The notes: generated from the letters alone by a model not told the origin. A stretch of DNA of 36,140 bases from Buchnera aphidicola (Pemphigus obesinymphae) (GCF_026122815.1 NZ_JAIWQW010000007.1:1-36140), one strand, 5' to 3'; positions 1-8,833 are shown, counted from the stretch's first letter. Numbers and translations: made by a program.

Positions 1-212
1 TTATTTTTGTTCCATTAGTAGCATTTAATAAAAAAGGGTATCGTTTAGGTATGGGAGGAGGATTTTATGATTTTATTTTAAAAGATTGGCAAAAAAATAA
101 TTTTCTTCCAATAGGTTTAGCTTATAATTTTCAGTTTGTATCTTATTTTCCTATTTTTCCTTGGGATATTCCTCTTCCGGTAATTATTACTCCTACAATA
201 TTATGGAAATAA
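1..212 (+). CDS. ygfA: 5-formyltetrahydrofolate cyclo-ligase, C-terminal part (5' end outside window)
   Basis: Only the last 69 codons or so are present, read from base 3 to the TAA at 210-212. The visible protein contains the family signature [14 protein letters not shown], the nucleotide/substrate-binding motif of 5-formyl-THF cyclo-ligase (MTHFS), followed by a short C-terminal strand region ending in PTILWK. The enzyme converts 5-formyl-THF to 5,10-methenyl-THF with ATP, recycling folate. The second residue of the GYGGGFYDR-type motif is Met rather than the usual Tyr, a mild substitution. The gene is open at the left edge, so length and start cannot be judged. It is followed by a long spacer with no further gene on this strand until rluD. 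Confidence 0.85.
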   Translation, partial: IFVPLVAFNKKGYRLGMGGGFYDFILKDWQKNNFLPIGLAYNFQFVSYFPIFPWDIPLPVIITPTILWK

Positions 213-1059
213 AAATAAAAATGATTTATTAGTTATTTTAATTTTTAAAGATTATATATACAAATATATTTATAATTTTTTCTGAAATTAACAATGCTTT
301 ATTTTAAATATTTTAATAAATCTATGTCGTTTTAATGGTTTTTAAAATTTAATAGCAATATATTTGCCATGTTATATTGAGATTTGTTAGAAATTTAATA
401 TAAAAACGTAAAATTTATATATTTTAAAAATAAATAAAATAATTTTTTAATTAATTTTATTAATGTTTATTAGTTGAAATTTAAATTACTTATATATAGT
501 TTTTTCTTGAAACAAATTGATTAATCACATATGGTATATATCGTATATGTTTAAAAGTATATGTTTACGGTGTTAATATTAATTTTAAATAGTTTATCAA
601 TCATTAAATTTTAATTCAATTAATTTTTTCATAAAAATAGATTAATAATCATTAATTTTTTATCATTTGATCGAAAATATATTTAAAATATTTTTTTTAC
701 TAAAATTTTGTATATATTGGGATATTTGTTAGAAATAGAATTCAAAGTATAAATAATCATAATAATGTTTCGTGTATCATATTTATATTTTTTATATCAT
801 CGGATATATATTTTAATGTTATTTAAAATAATATTTTTAGCAATACAAGAAATTTATTTAACCTATTGATTAATATTTTTTAGAAGAAGTGACATTACAT
901 GTAGGTATTTTGGTATTTTAATATCATATAATTTTATTAATGCTAAACATTTTTATTTTACTTGATTTTTAAGTTTTTTTATCTTTTTGTTAAATAATAA
1001 TTTAAAAATGATTGATTATTACAATGCTTAATTATTCAAAGAAATTAAGGTTAAGATTA
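213..1059. other. gene-free AT-rich spacer between ygfA and gshA
   Basis: About 850 bases of nearly pure A/T without any open frame of meaningful length or recognisable protein motif. It lies between the converging ends of ygfA(+) and gshA(-), so it must hold both 3' ends, but I found no convincing GC-bearing terminator hairpin. A short imperfect direct repeat (core TTTGTTAGAAAT) occurs near 383-394 and 725-736. It most likely represents eroded former genes, but none can be identified. Confidence 0.6.
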
Positions 1060-2625
1060 TTAATATGAATTATATTTTTTTAAGTATTCGTTAAAATTTA
1101 ATTTTTCTTTTTTTTCAATTTTTTTTTGTTTTTGATGAGAAAAAATAGATTCCTTAAACAAGATTTCATCATTTAAAATTGTCATTTTTTCTTTAATAAA
1201 TTCTTTTTTATATTTTTTTGCTAAATTTAAACCTGTTTTTTTTATTCCATTTTTTAATATTTCCGATAATATTTTACTAGAATATGTTAATTCTGGATAT
1301 TTAAAATTCATTTCAAATTCTTTACAAATTTTTTTATAATATTTATTATTGGAATTTTGATCTAAATGTTCCGCTATTTTATATAAATTTTTAAATATTT
1401 TTGAACTTATGTTAATGAGAGTTTCTTTTTCATATTTATTGTTAATATTTATTTTTTGATTTGGTTTTCTTCCTTCTAGGGAAATTATTTTCCAATTTTC
1501 GTTGTAGAATTCTAATTCTGAATAATTCATTTTAGGTGCATCTGCTAATACACACCAAATGAGAAATAAATCTAGAAATAATATTTGTTTTTTATCGATT
1601 CCTATAGGTGAGAATGGATTTAGATCAAGTGATCTTATTTCAAGATATCTTATACCTCTTTTTTCTAGAGCATCGGATAAAAATTCGTTATTTTTTATTT
1701 TTTGTTTTGGTCTGATTTGTGTATAAAATTCATTTTCCATTTGTAGTAGGTGAGTGTTTATTTGTTTTAAATTTCCTAAATTATCTTTTAATCCTATATT
1801 TTTGAATTTTTCTGAAATAGTTTTAGTAGCATTCCTTAAAGAATTTGTATATTGATGTAAACAATTAAAATTTATTTTTAATTTTTTTTCAGAGTCATTT
1901 TGGTATCCTATTGAACTAAGTCTTAAAGAGGTGGACCATGGTAAATATAACAAACCATTTTTGCTTTTTTTAAATTTAATATCAGAGTTTTTATTTTTTA
2001 TAGAAGAAGGACATACTGCAGGAGAAGCACCAAATAAATAAGGAATAATCCAACCAAATTTGTGATAATTTCGTATTAATTTTAAATATTCAGAAGAAAT
2101 GATATCTTTTTCATTTTTTACATTTTTTATCTTTCTCCATTTCTTCCAGAAATTGATGGGTAATGAAAAATTATAATGAACACCTGAAATTATATTCATA
2201 AAATCCCCATATCGATTTTTTAAACCTGTTCTATAAAGTGTTTTTATTTTTCCTATATTAGATTTTCCATATTGAGCTACTTTTACGGAATTATTAGGGT
2301 GTATAAAATACGGTAAGCTAAAAGGCCATAGCAATTCGTTTTTAATTTGTTTACTGGTAAATTTATGAAGGTCTTTTAAAAAAGATAATGAATAATTTAA
2401 GTTGTTACTTTTAGGTGTTACGAATTCCAATAATATTTCAGCAAAATCAGTAGTAATCCACTTATGAGTGAGAGCAGATCCTATAGAATAAGGGTGATCT
2501 GTTTTTGGCATATTTCCATTTTCGTTTATTCGTAAAGTTTCTCGTTCAATTCCTCTAGAAATATTTTTGAATATGTTTGGATTATGTTTTAACCAATCAA
2601 TAGCATCAGAAATATCAGGTATCAA
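1060..2625 (-). CDS. gshA: glutamate-cysteine ligase
   Basis: Catalyses ATP-dependent joining of L-glutamate and L-cysteine to gamma-glutamylcysteine, the first step of glutathione synthesis, in the cytosol. The 521-residue product matches the proteobacterial type (E. coli about 518 aa) along its full length. It starts MIPDIS, then has ERETLR near residue 27, the block SALTHKWITTDFAE near 50-63, SGVHYNFSLP near 145, GWIIPYLFGASPA near 190, and EIRSLDLNPFSPIG near 330. The start is TTG (2625-2623), preceded by a strong AAGGAGA five bases upstream; E. coli gshA is also described as starting at TTG. It is the last gene of the minus-strand alaS-csrA-tRNA-gshA run, which keeps the E. coli order. 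Retention implies a need for thiol redox buffering in the symbiont. Confidence 0.97.
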   Translation of the reverse strand: MIPDISDAIDWLKHNPNIFKNISRGIERETLRINENGNMPKTDHPYSIGSALTHKWITTDFAEILLEFVTPKSNNLNYSLSFLKDLHKFTSKQIKNELLWPFSLPYFIHPNNSVKVAQYGKSNIGKIKTLYRTGLKNRYGDFMNIISGVHYNFSLPINFWKKWRKIKNVKNEKDIISSEYLKLIRNYHKFGWIIPYLFGASPAVCPSSIKNKNSDIKFKKSKNGLLYLPWSTSLRLSSIGYQNDSEKKLKINFNCLHQYTNSLRNATKTISEKFKNIGLKDNLGNLKQINTHLLQMENEFYTQIRPKQKIKNNEFLSDALEKRGIRYLEIRSLDLNPFSPIGIDKKQILFLDLFLIWCVLADAPKMNYSELEFYNENWKIISLEGRKPNQKININNKYEKETLINISSKIFKNLYKIAEHLDQNSNNKYYKKICKEFEMNFKYPELTYSSKILSEILKNGIKKTGLNLAKKYKKEFIKEKMTILNDEILFKESIFSHQKQKKIEKKEKLNFNEYLKKYNSY

Positions 2626-2630
2626 TTTTA

Positions 2631-2637
2631 TCTCCTT
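2631..2637 (-). promoter_or_regulatory. Shine-Dalgarno site of gshA
   Basis: The minus strand reads AAGGAGA five bases before the TTG start at 2625. It is one of the strongest ribosome binding sites in the window and fixes the non-ATG start. Confidence 0.8.
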
Positions 2638-2766
2638 GTATTAAATATGTTTAAGATTATATTTTTGAGAAAAATATAAAAATTTTTTAAAAATTAAGAA
2701 TAAAACGGAAAGGATATATTTTTGTTAAATTTTGGTAAAAAATGTAATTGTTTTTATTATCGGTTT

Positions 2767-2840
2767 TGCATCCGGAAGGATTTGAACCTTCGGCCTCTCG
2801 GTTCGTAGCCGAGTGCTCTATCCAACTGAGCTACGGATGC
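2767..2840 (-). tRNA. tRNA-Arg(ACG)
   Basis: The minus strand folds as a complete cloverleaf. The acceptor arm GCATCCG (2840-2834) pairs with CGGATGC (2774-2768) and A follows as discriminator. The anticodon stem CTCGG/CCGAG encloses loop CTACGAA, giving anticodon ACG (read as ICG after deamination). The T loop is TTCAAAT. It closely resembles E. coli argVYZQ tRNAs and occupies the same place, between the serine tRNA and gshA. The bases after the discriminator are AAA, so CCA is not encoded and must be added after transcription. E. coli has four tandem copies here; this genome keeps one. Confidence 0.97.
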
Positions 2841-2851
2841 AAATATTTTTT

Positions 2852-2937
2852 TGGTGAGAGAGGGATTCGAACCCTCGATGCAGTATTTACATACTCCCTT
2901 AGCAGGGGAGCGCCTTCAACCACTCGGCCATCTCACC
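2852..2937 (-). tRNA. tRNA-Ser(GCU)
   Basis: On the minus strand the acceptor GGTGAGA pairs with TCTCACC. The anticodon stem CTCCC/GGGAG holds loop CTGCTAA (anticodon GCU), a long class II variable arm follows, and the T stem is GAGGG/CCCTC with loop TTCGAAT. It matches E. coli serV in sequence and in position between csrA and the arginine tRNA. The discriminator is A rather than the G usual in bacterial tRNA-Ser, and the 3' CCA is not encoded (A run follows). It is separated from tRNA-Arg by about 11 bases and probably co-transcribed with it. Confidence 0.96.
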
Positions 2938-3136
2938 TTGCTTTATTTTTATAATTTTAAATTAGTTTTAGTCATTATAAAATAAAACTATTTAATTAAT
3001 GATAGAAAAAATTTTATTTTATAATTATAACAAATAAATATTTTTTAGCAAAAATATTTATTTGTTATCTATGTAAAATTGAAAAATTTTTGAATTTTAT
3101 AAAGATAAAGAATATGCTTAATGATTTTAAAACATG

Positions 3137-3168
3137 GTGTATCTTGCTGAAATTTTAGCAAGATACAC
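3137..3168 (-). terminator. hairpin downstream of csrA
   Basis: A perfect 12-bp inverted repeat (arms 3137-3148 and 3157-3168, GTGTATCTTGCT and its complement) with an 8-base loop lies 11 bases past the csrA stop. On the minus strand it is followed by a weak T-rich stretch (CATGTTTT), so it may terminate csrA or protect the 3' end of its mRNA. Confidence 0.6.
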
Positions 3169-3179
3169 TATTAATTGTA

Positions 3180-3365
3180 TTAATAATCTGATTTTTTATT
3201 TTTTTCTGCCTGAATACGTTGATAAATTTCTTCACGATGTACTGAAACTTCTTTTGGTGCATTTATTCCAATTCGAACTTGATTCCCTTTAACTCCTAGC
3301 ACTGTTACAGTGACTTCATCGCCGATAATGAGTGTTTCTCCAACTCGACGAGTTAGAATAAGCAT
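3180..3365 (-). CDS. csrA: carbon storage regulator CsrA (RNA-binding)
   Basis: The 61-residue protein is nearly identical to E. coli Csr[18 protein letters not shown] at the N terminus, the core [22 protein letters not shown], and a slightly altered tail. It is a homodimeric RNA-binding protein that recognises ANGGA sequences around ribosome binding sites and represses or stabilises mRNAs. The RNA-contacting residues Arg44-type (in VHREE) and Leu4/Arg6 (in LILTRR) are kept. The start is ATG with AAGGAGC upstream, itself an ANGGA match, as expected for autoregulation. It lies between alaS and tRNA-Ser as in E. coli and is followed by a 12-bp hairpin. Such strong conservation in a genome with few regulators implies real selection. 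Confidence 0.98.
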   Translation of the reverse strand: MLILTRRVGETLIIGDEVTVTVLGVKGNQVRIGINAPKEVSVHREEIYQRIQAEKNKKSDY

Positions 3366-3457
3366 TCTTTGCTCCTTGAACGATTAAGACAAGCTATCTT
3401 ATTTGATTCTTGTTTTATATTATATAATACGGGGTTAAATACATATCGTAAAGCTAT

Positions 3458-3476
3458 GTTGATATAAAATATCAAC
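3458..3476 (-). terminator. small hairpin between alaS and csrA
   Basis: GTTGATAT and ATATCAAC form a perfect 8-bp stem with a 3-base loop, about 17 bases past the alaS stop. There is no T tract after it on the minus strand, so it may be a weak terminator or mRNA 3' stabiliser rather than an efficient stop. Confidence 0.4.
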
Positions 3477-3493
3477 GGCATGTATCTATAATA

Positions 3494-6124
3494 TTATATT
3501 ATTGAATAAATCCATGATTTAATTTCTTTTAATGTTTTTGGTAATTTTTGAATATAAACACTTCCTCCTTCAGCAATATCTGATTTACCGCCTCCTTTTC
3601 CATCTATTTTTTTTAATATTATGCTAATAAGCTTATCAGCTTGTATTAATTTATGTAAATTGTTAGTGACACCTACAATCAGATTTACTTTATTATCGAC
3701 AAGATTTGCTAAAATTATTATTGCTTGTTTAAATTTGTTTTTCAATATATCCATTATATTTCGAAGTGTTTCAAGATCTTGATCTTGTAATGTATTTATC
3801 AATAATGTTATATTTTTTATTTTAATTTTATTTTTACTTAATTTTTCTATTATATTGGCGACATTTTTTTCTTTTAATTTAGAAATATTTTTTTCTAATT
3901 TTTTTTGTTTTACGATAATTTTTTCAAAAGTTTTTTTTAAATTATTTGGATTAGTGTTTAAAATGGAACAAATTTCATGTACATTTTTTTCTTGAGAATG
4001 TATTAAATGTAATGCATTTTTACCAGTTTTTGCTTCGATACGGTATGTATTAGATGCTATTTTACGTACAGATGTAATTTTAAAAAAACCAATATCTCCA
4101 GTTCTGTTAGTATGAGTTCCTTTGCATAGTTCGTTGGAATAATGATCAATAGAAATAACTCTTACATGTTTTTCATATTTTTTGTGCGATAAGAAAATTA
4201 TATTTTTTTCTTTTACATCTGTGAAATTTATTGTTTTTGTTTTTATAAGAATGTTTTTGGAAATATATTTATTTATTAATTCTTCTATTTCTTGAATTGT
4301 TTTTAATGGAATAGAGATATTATGAAAGAAATCGAATCTAATCCAATCAGGAGTTACTAAAGAACCATTTTGGTAAATATGATCACCTAATATTTTATGC
4401 AAAGCTGAATTAAGTAAATGTGTAGCTGAATGATTTTTTTGGATATTGGAACGGTATTGCTCATTAATTTCAGAAAACACTTTTTGTTCTACATGTAAAA
4501 TTCCATGTTCAACTATACCAAAGTGAAGAATCATATTCCCATTTTTTTTTGTATTTTCTACTTTAAAGGTTCCTTCATTGTTGTAAATAATTCCAATATC
4601 TCCTATTTGTCCTCCTGATTCTGGATAAAAAGGTGTTTTATTAAGTAGAATAATTCCTTTTTCTCCTGATGATATAAATTGTTGCGTTATTTCATTTTTA
4701 ATGATGTTTTTTATAACAGATTCTGTTTTGTATGTGTTATATCCCATAAATATAGATATATTTTCTACATTATGCATCATAATATAATTTTGATTAAATG
4801 TTTTCTTTTCTCTAGATCTATTTTTTTGTTTTTCCATATGTTTTTTAAAACTTAAAAGATCTACATGAATATTATGTTCACGACAAATTTCTTCTGTTAA
4901 ATCGACAGGAAAACCAAATGTATCATATAAATAAAATGTTACTTCACCATCAAGAGTATGGTTAATTGTGGTTTTAATTTTTGAATGAAGAAGTTTTAAA
5001 CCATGATTAAGAGTAGAACGAAATTGCATTTCTTCTTTTTTTAATATATTTTCAATATATTCTTTTTTATTTAAAAGATATATGTTATTAATGTTCATTG
5101 ATTTATTGACGCTAGATACTAATTTATAAAAAAATATGGTTTTTATTCCTAATAAATATCCATGTCTTATAGCTCGTCGAATAATACGTCGTAATACATA
5201 TCCTCTGTTTTCATTAGAAGGTAAAATGTTTTCTACTATCATAAAATATGATGCGCGAATATGGTCTGCAATAACATATAAAGATTGATTTTTTAAATCA
5301 GCAGTATTACTTATTTTAGCTATGTCTTTTATTAATATTTGGAATATATCAATTTCATAATTAGAAGAAACATTTTGTATAACAGCAGAAATACGTTCTA
5401 ATCCCATTCCAGTATCTACCGATGGATTAGGTAATTTTACAAGTGAACCATCATTAATGCGATTAAATTGCATAAAAACAATATTCCATATTTCAATGTA
5501 ATCATTTATTTTTTCCTCAAGATTTTTAATTTTTTTATTGAATGTATTATTTTTAAGATTATAAAATATTTCGGTACAAGGACCACATGGACCTGTATCT
5601 CCCATTTGCCAGAAATTATCTGAAATATCGGAATTTTTTGTTTTATTACCGACAAGTATAATACGATCAGGAGGAATACCTATTATATTTGCCCAAATAT
5701 CGTATGTTTCTTCATCTTTTTTATAAACGGTTATTAAAAAATTTTCTTTCGGTAATGAAAACCATTTTTTAGATGTTAATAATTCCCAAGAGTACAGAAT
5801 AGCTTTTTTTTTAAAGTAACCACCAAAACTAAAATTACCCAACATCTCGAAAAAAGTATGATGATGAGTACTGTATCCTACATTTTCTAAATCATTATGT
5901 TTTCCTCCGGTTCTAAGACAAGATTGAGCAGTAGCAATTTTAGAATATCGATTAGATTTATCTTGTCCTAAAAAAATATTTTTAAATTGATTCATTCCTG
6001 CATTAGTAAATAAAATTGATGTATCGTTTTTAGGTATTAAAGAACTACCTTGCATTATTTTGTGTTTTTTTTTGTGAAAAAATTTTAGAAATTGATTACG
6101 TATTTCTATGGTTTTTTTGTTCAT
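3494..6124 (-). CDS. alaS: alanyl-tRNA synthetase
   Basis: Charges tRNA-Ala with alanine and proofreads Ser/Gly. The 876-residue product has the full bacterial architecture. The class II catalytic core lies at about 1-270 (LFTNAGMNQFK, HHTFFEMLGNFSFG, GDTGPCGPCTEIFY, VDTGMGLERI). The tRNA-recognition helices follow (NRGYVLRRIIRRAIRHG). The editing domain carries HSATHLLNS and, at about 665, CKGTH. The C-terminal C-Ala domain includes GKGGGKSDIAEGGS. Zn-binding His and Cys positions of the editing site are kept, but the usual CGGTH reads CKGTH, which might change editing. It starts at ATG 6124 with only a weak upstream purine stretch. It is upstream of csrA as in E. coli; recA and recX, which precede alaS there, are not present. 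Confidence 0.98.
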   Translation of the reverse strand: MNKKTIEIRNQFLKFFHKKKHKIMQGSSLIPKNDTSILFTNAGMNQFKNIFLGQDKSNRYSKIATAQSCLRTGGKHNDLENVGYSTHHHTFFEMLGNFSFGGYFKKKAILYSWELLTSKKWFSLPKENFLITVYKKDEETYDIWANIIGIPPDRIILVGNKTKNSDISDNFWQMGDTGPCGPCTEIFYNLKNNTFNKKIKNLEEKINDYIEIWNIVFMQFNRINDGSLVKLPNPSVDTGMGLERISAVIQNVSSNYEIDIFQILIKDIAKISNTADLKNQSLYVIADHIRASYFMIVENILPSNENRGYVLRRIIRRAIRHGYLLGIKTIFFYKLVSSVNKSMNINNIYLLNKKEYIENILKKEEMQFRSTLNHGLKLLHSKIKTTINHTLDGEVTFYLYDTFGFPVDLTEEICREHNIHVDLLSFKKHMEKQKNRSREKKTFNQNYIMMHNVENISIFMGYNTYKTESVIKNIIKNEITQQFISSGEKGIILLNKTPFYPESGGQIGDIGIIYNNEGTFKVENTKKNGNMILHFGIVEHGILHVEQKVFSEINEQYRSNIQKNHSATHLLNSALHKILGDHIYQNGSLVTPDWIRFDFFHNISIPLKTIQEIEELINKYISKNILIKTKTINFTDVKEKNIIFLSHKKYEKHVRVISIDHYSNELCKGTHTNRTGDIGFFKITSVRKIASNTYRIEAKTGKNALHLIHSQEKNVHEICSILNTNPNNLKKTFEKIIVKQKKLEKNISKLKEKNVANIIEKLSKNKIKIKNITLLINTLQDQDLETLRNIMDILKNKFKQAIIILANLVDNKVNLIVGVTNNLHKLIQADKLISIILKKIDGKGGGKSDIAEGGSVYIQKLPKTLKEIKSWIYSII

Positions 6125-6521
6125 AAGATTCGGTGTAGTTTAGATATTTAATATTTTTACTAGTTTATAGAAATTTTAAATTATTAATAACATTATGATT
6201 TAAAATTATTTTTTTTGCTAAAAATATTAATATCGATTATTAATTTATGAAATAGAAAATTAGTTAGATATTAGATTAAACATTTATTTTTTAACATTTG
6301 TTAACTTTTAAATTGTAAATGACAATTATTTTTATTTTTTATATTTCATATATCATAATTAATTATAGATTATAAGTATAAGGCATTTATTTTAAGTATA
6401 TTCGTTCTGTGTAGAGTCAAAATGTATTATTAAATGATAAATTTTTTATGTTAAGCGAATAAATAAATTTTTTATTGAATAAAATATTTTTTGTCAGGTT
6501 GAAATATATTCAAGGTCATTT
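6125..6521. other. divergent spacer alaS / rluD
   Basis: About 400 AT-rich bases between the divergent alaS and rluD starts. It must contain promoters for both, but in such A/T-rich sequence TATAAT-like boxes occur everywhere and none stands out. No open frame or RNA structure of note. In E. coli recA/recX lie upstream of alaS; no trace is recognisable. Confidence 0.5.
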
Positions 6522-7469
6522 ATGATTAAAAAAGAAAGAATATCACTAAGGATACCGGAACATTGTGGAATAAATACACGTTTAGATCAAATTTTAGCAA
6601 AGATTTTTCATCAATATTCACGAACTATGTTTAAAAAATGGATATTAAATAAACAAGTGAGTATCAATGGAAATATAATAGAAAAACCTAATACTTTTGT
6701 TAATTCAGGAGATATTATAATAATTAATATAATTTCTGAAAAGAAATACAGTTTCGCCGAAAATATTTTTTTAAATATTGTATATGAAGATGATGATATA
6801 TTAGTCATTAATAAACCGATTAATTTTGTTGTTCATCCTGGTGCTGGAAATATTAACGGAACTGTTTTGAATGCTTTATTATATAAAGATGATCTTTTCT
6901 ATAAAATACCTCGAGCAGGAATTGTCCATAGATTAGATAAAAATACAACTGGTTTAATGTTGATTGCAAAAAACGTTACTTCTTATAAAAATTTAATAGA
7001 AAGTTTAAAAAACAGAGAAATTGTTCGTGAATACGAAGCCGTAGTTGTTGGAAATATAATTTCAGGCGGAACAATAGAACAACCGATTGGTCGTCATATG
7101 AAATATAGAACTAAAATGTGTGTGAGTTCCATTGGTAAGAAAGCCATAACACATTTTCGTATTGTTGAACGTTTTAAATATCATACCCATTTAAAAATCA
7201 ATTTAGAAACCGGAAGAACACATCAAATTCGTGTACATATGCTGCATCTTAGATATCCTGTTTTAGGAGATTCTGTTTATCGCGGTACATGCATTACACC
7301 TAAAGGTATGTCCACAATGCTTCTTAAAAAAATAAGTTATTTTTCTAGACCGGCATTACATGCTAGTAAATTAAAATTTATCCATCCTAAAACTAATAAG
7401 TTAATGGAATTTAACATAGTTCTTCCAAACGATATGCAAAAATTGATTAATATTTTAAAAAAAAATTAA
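6522..7469 (+). CDS. rluD: 23S rRNA pseudouridine synthase D
   Basis: Forms pseudouridines in helix 69 of 23S rRNA (positions 1911, 1915 and 1917 in E. coli), needed for normal 50S assembly and function. The 315-residue product (E. coli about 326) has an N-terminal S4-like RNA-binding region (about 18-75), then the RluA-family catalytic domain with IVHRLDKNTTGLM. The catalytic Asp falls at residue 139, the same number as in E. coli. GRTHQIRVHM near 230-239 and the C-terminal ALHASKLKFIHP block are also present. ATG start with a modest AAGG upstream. Paralogues RluA/RluC share the fold, but the S4 domain, start and Asp position fit RluD best. Confidence 0.93.
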   Translation: MIKKERISLRIPEHCGINTRLDQILAKIFHQYSRTMFKKWILNKQVSINGNIIEKPNTFVNSGDIIIINIISEKKYSFAENIFLNIVYEDDDILVINKPINFVVHPGAGNINGTVLNALLYKDDLFYKIPRAGIVHRLDKNTTGLMLIAKNVTSYKNLIESLKNREIVREYEAVVVGNIISGGTIEQPIGRHMKYRTKMCVSSIGKKAITHFRIVERFKYHTHLKINLETGRTHQIRVHMLHLRYPVLGDSVYRGTCITPKGMSTMLLKKISYFSRPALHASKLKFIHPKTNKLMEFNIVLPNDMQKLINILKKN

Positions 7470-7634
7470 CAATATTGAAATAATTCAATAATAAATAATT
7501 TTTTTTTATTTAACATAATTATTATATCACATTTATTAATTTAATATCAGATAAATATAAATGTTAAACAGTAATTTTAAAATATTTTTATTGATTTAAA
7601 ATTAATTTAAGTTAACCAAAGAGATAATTATACT

Positions 7635-7931
7635 ATGTTTGAACAACCTATACTTGCTGATTTATTAACGGTTTCTATAATCAATTCAAATAATCAAGTT
7701 GTTAAAAAACCTTTACGAACGTCAGTAAAACAAGCTTTAAAGAATTATTTTTTACAATTTCATAATAAAGATGTAACTAATTTGTATGAATTAGTTTTAG
7801 CTGAAATAGAAAAACCGTTATTAGATATAGTGATGCAGTATACACGAGGAAACCAAACTAGAGCAGCATCAATAATGGGAATCAACAGAGGTACATTACG
7901 CAAAAAATTAAAAAAATACGGTATGAATTAG
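7635..7931 (+). CDS. fis: nucleoid-associated protein Fis
   Basis: A 98-residue homodimeric DNA-bending protein, exactly the length of E. coli Fis. The N-terminal beta-hairpin arm and dimer helices are conserved ([15 protein letters not shown]), and the C-terminal helix-turn-helix is almost unchanged ([18 protein letters not shown], then [12 protein letters not shown]). Fis shapes the chromosome and stimulates rRNA/tRNA promoters. In E. coli it follows dusB in an operon; here dusB is absent and only 165 empty bases separate fis from rluD, so fis probably has its own promoter. The start is ATG, with only a purine-rich AAGAGATAA about ten bases before it. Its conservation in a genome nearly devoid of transcription factors is notable. 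Confidence 0.98.
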   Translation: MFEQPILADLLTVSIINSNNQVVKKPLRTSVKQALKNYFLQFHNKDVTNLYELVLAEIEKPLLDIVMQYTRGNQTRAASIMGINRGTLRKKLKKYGMN

Positions 7932-7941
7932 AATATACATA

Positions 7942-7972
7942 TTGCACTTTCTAAAAGGAAGAGAGAGTGCAA
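7942..7972. terminator. shared hairpin between convergent fis and aroQ
   Basis: TTGCACTTTCT (7942-7952) pairs with AGAGAGTGCAA (7962-7972) with one G-T wobble and a 9-base loop. It sits 10 bases after the fis stop and 22 bases beyond the aroQ stop, so it can serve both convergent transcripts, though neither side has a strong T tract. Confidence 0.6.
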
Positions 7973-7994
7973 AGAAAATATCATAGTTTATTTT

Positions 7995-8459
7995 TTAATG
8001 TTTTTTTAAAAGTCTATTTTTTATTTTTTTGACAGCACTTTTTAAAGACCAAAAATAACCATCTAATCCAAATCCACAAATGACTCCATCAGAAATATCG
8101 GAAAACCATGAAGTAGCTCTAAATTGTTCTCTTGCATAAATATTAGAAATATGAACTTCAATAAAAGGTATATTTACAGATAAAAGAGCGTCACGTAAAG
8201 ATATACTGGTGTGTGTGAACGATGCAGGATTAATAATAATATAATCGATATTATCTTTTGCTTGATGAATACGTTCTACTAAAATATGTTCAGCATTAGA
8301 TTGCAAATGATGTAATTTTACGTTTAATTTTTCAGCTTTTTGATTTAATTGTGTTAGTAATTCCGATAATTTTTTTTCTCCATAAACTTTGGGTTCCCGG
8401 ATCCCTAATAAATTGAGATTTGGTCCATTTAGTAATAAAATATTTAATTTATTATTCAT
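7995..8459 (-). CDS. aroQ: 3-dehydroquinate dehydratase, type II
   Basis: Dehydrates 3-dehydroquinate to 3-dehydroshikimate, the third step of the shikimate pathway feeding chorismate and then Phe via pheA. The 154-residue protein is a typical dodecameric type II enzyme: [13 protein letters not shown] near 7-19, the flexible lid with Arg21 and catalytic Tyr26 (REPKVYG), substrate-binding NPASFTH near 77-83, and [11 protein letters not shown] with catalytic His103 and Arg114 beyond. E. coli K-12 uses the unrelated type I AroD, so the type II enzyme is a distinguishing trait. ATG start; upstream AGAAGAAAA is only a weak ribosome site. It converges on fis and diverges from tldD. Confidence 0.97.
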   Translation of the reverse strand: MNNKLNILLLNGPNLNLLGIREPKVYGEKKLSELLTQLNQKAEKLNVKLHHLQSNAEHILVERIHQAKDNIDYIIINPASFTHTSISLRDALLSVNIPFIEVHISNIYAREQFRATSWFSDISDGVICGFGLDGYFWSLKSAVKKIKNRLLKKH

Positions 8460-8833
8460 AATAATGTTTTCTTCTGAAGATTAATTTTTAATAAAATTTA
8501 TTTTTATATTCGTAAGTTTATCATATTAATATACATTTATGAAAAATAAATAATAAATATGTATATATATATCAATATATTATTTTTATAGACAGTGTTT
8601 TTTGAAAGAGAATAAAATAATATCTATATATTTTATTTTATAAAAATAGTAAATTGGTTTTTATATTTTATAAATATACACAACTCTATTTACTCAAAAA
8701 AGATACATATATAAAATTTGTGTCTTAATATTTAGAAAGAATTATAATATATATTACGAAAATGTCACGTAAATAATGTGTTTTTAATGAATGTAATTAT
8801 TGAATAATTATTAATTATAATAAGTAGGTCATA
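8460..8833. other. divergent spacer aroQ / tldD
   Basis: About 375 AT-rich bases between divergent gene starts; promoters for both genes must lie here, but none can be picked with confidence. No open frame, RNA gene or strong hairpin seen. Confidence 0.5.

Noticed and set aside
2748-2954. 68-codon open frame on the plus strand
   Set aside because: It lies exactly over the two minus-strand tRNA genes and is the antisense reading of their stems.
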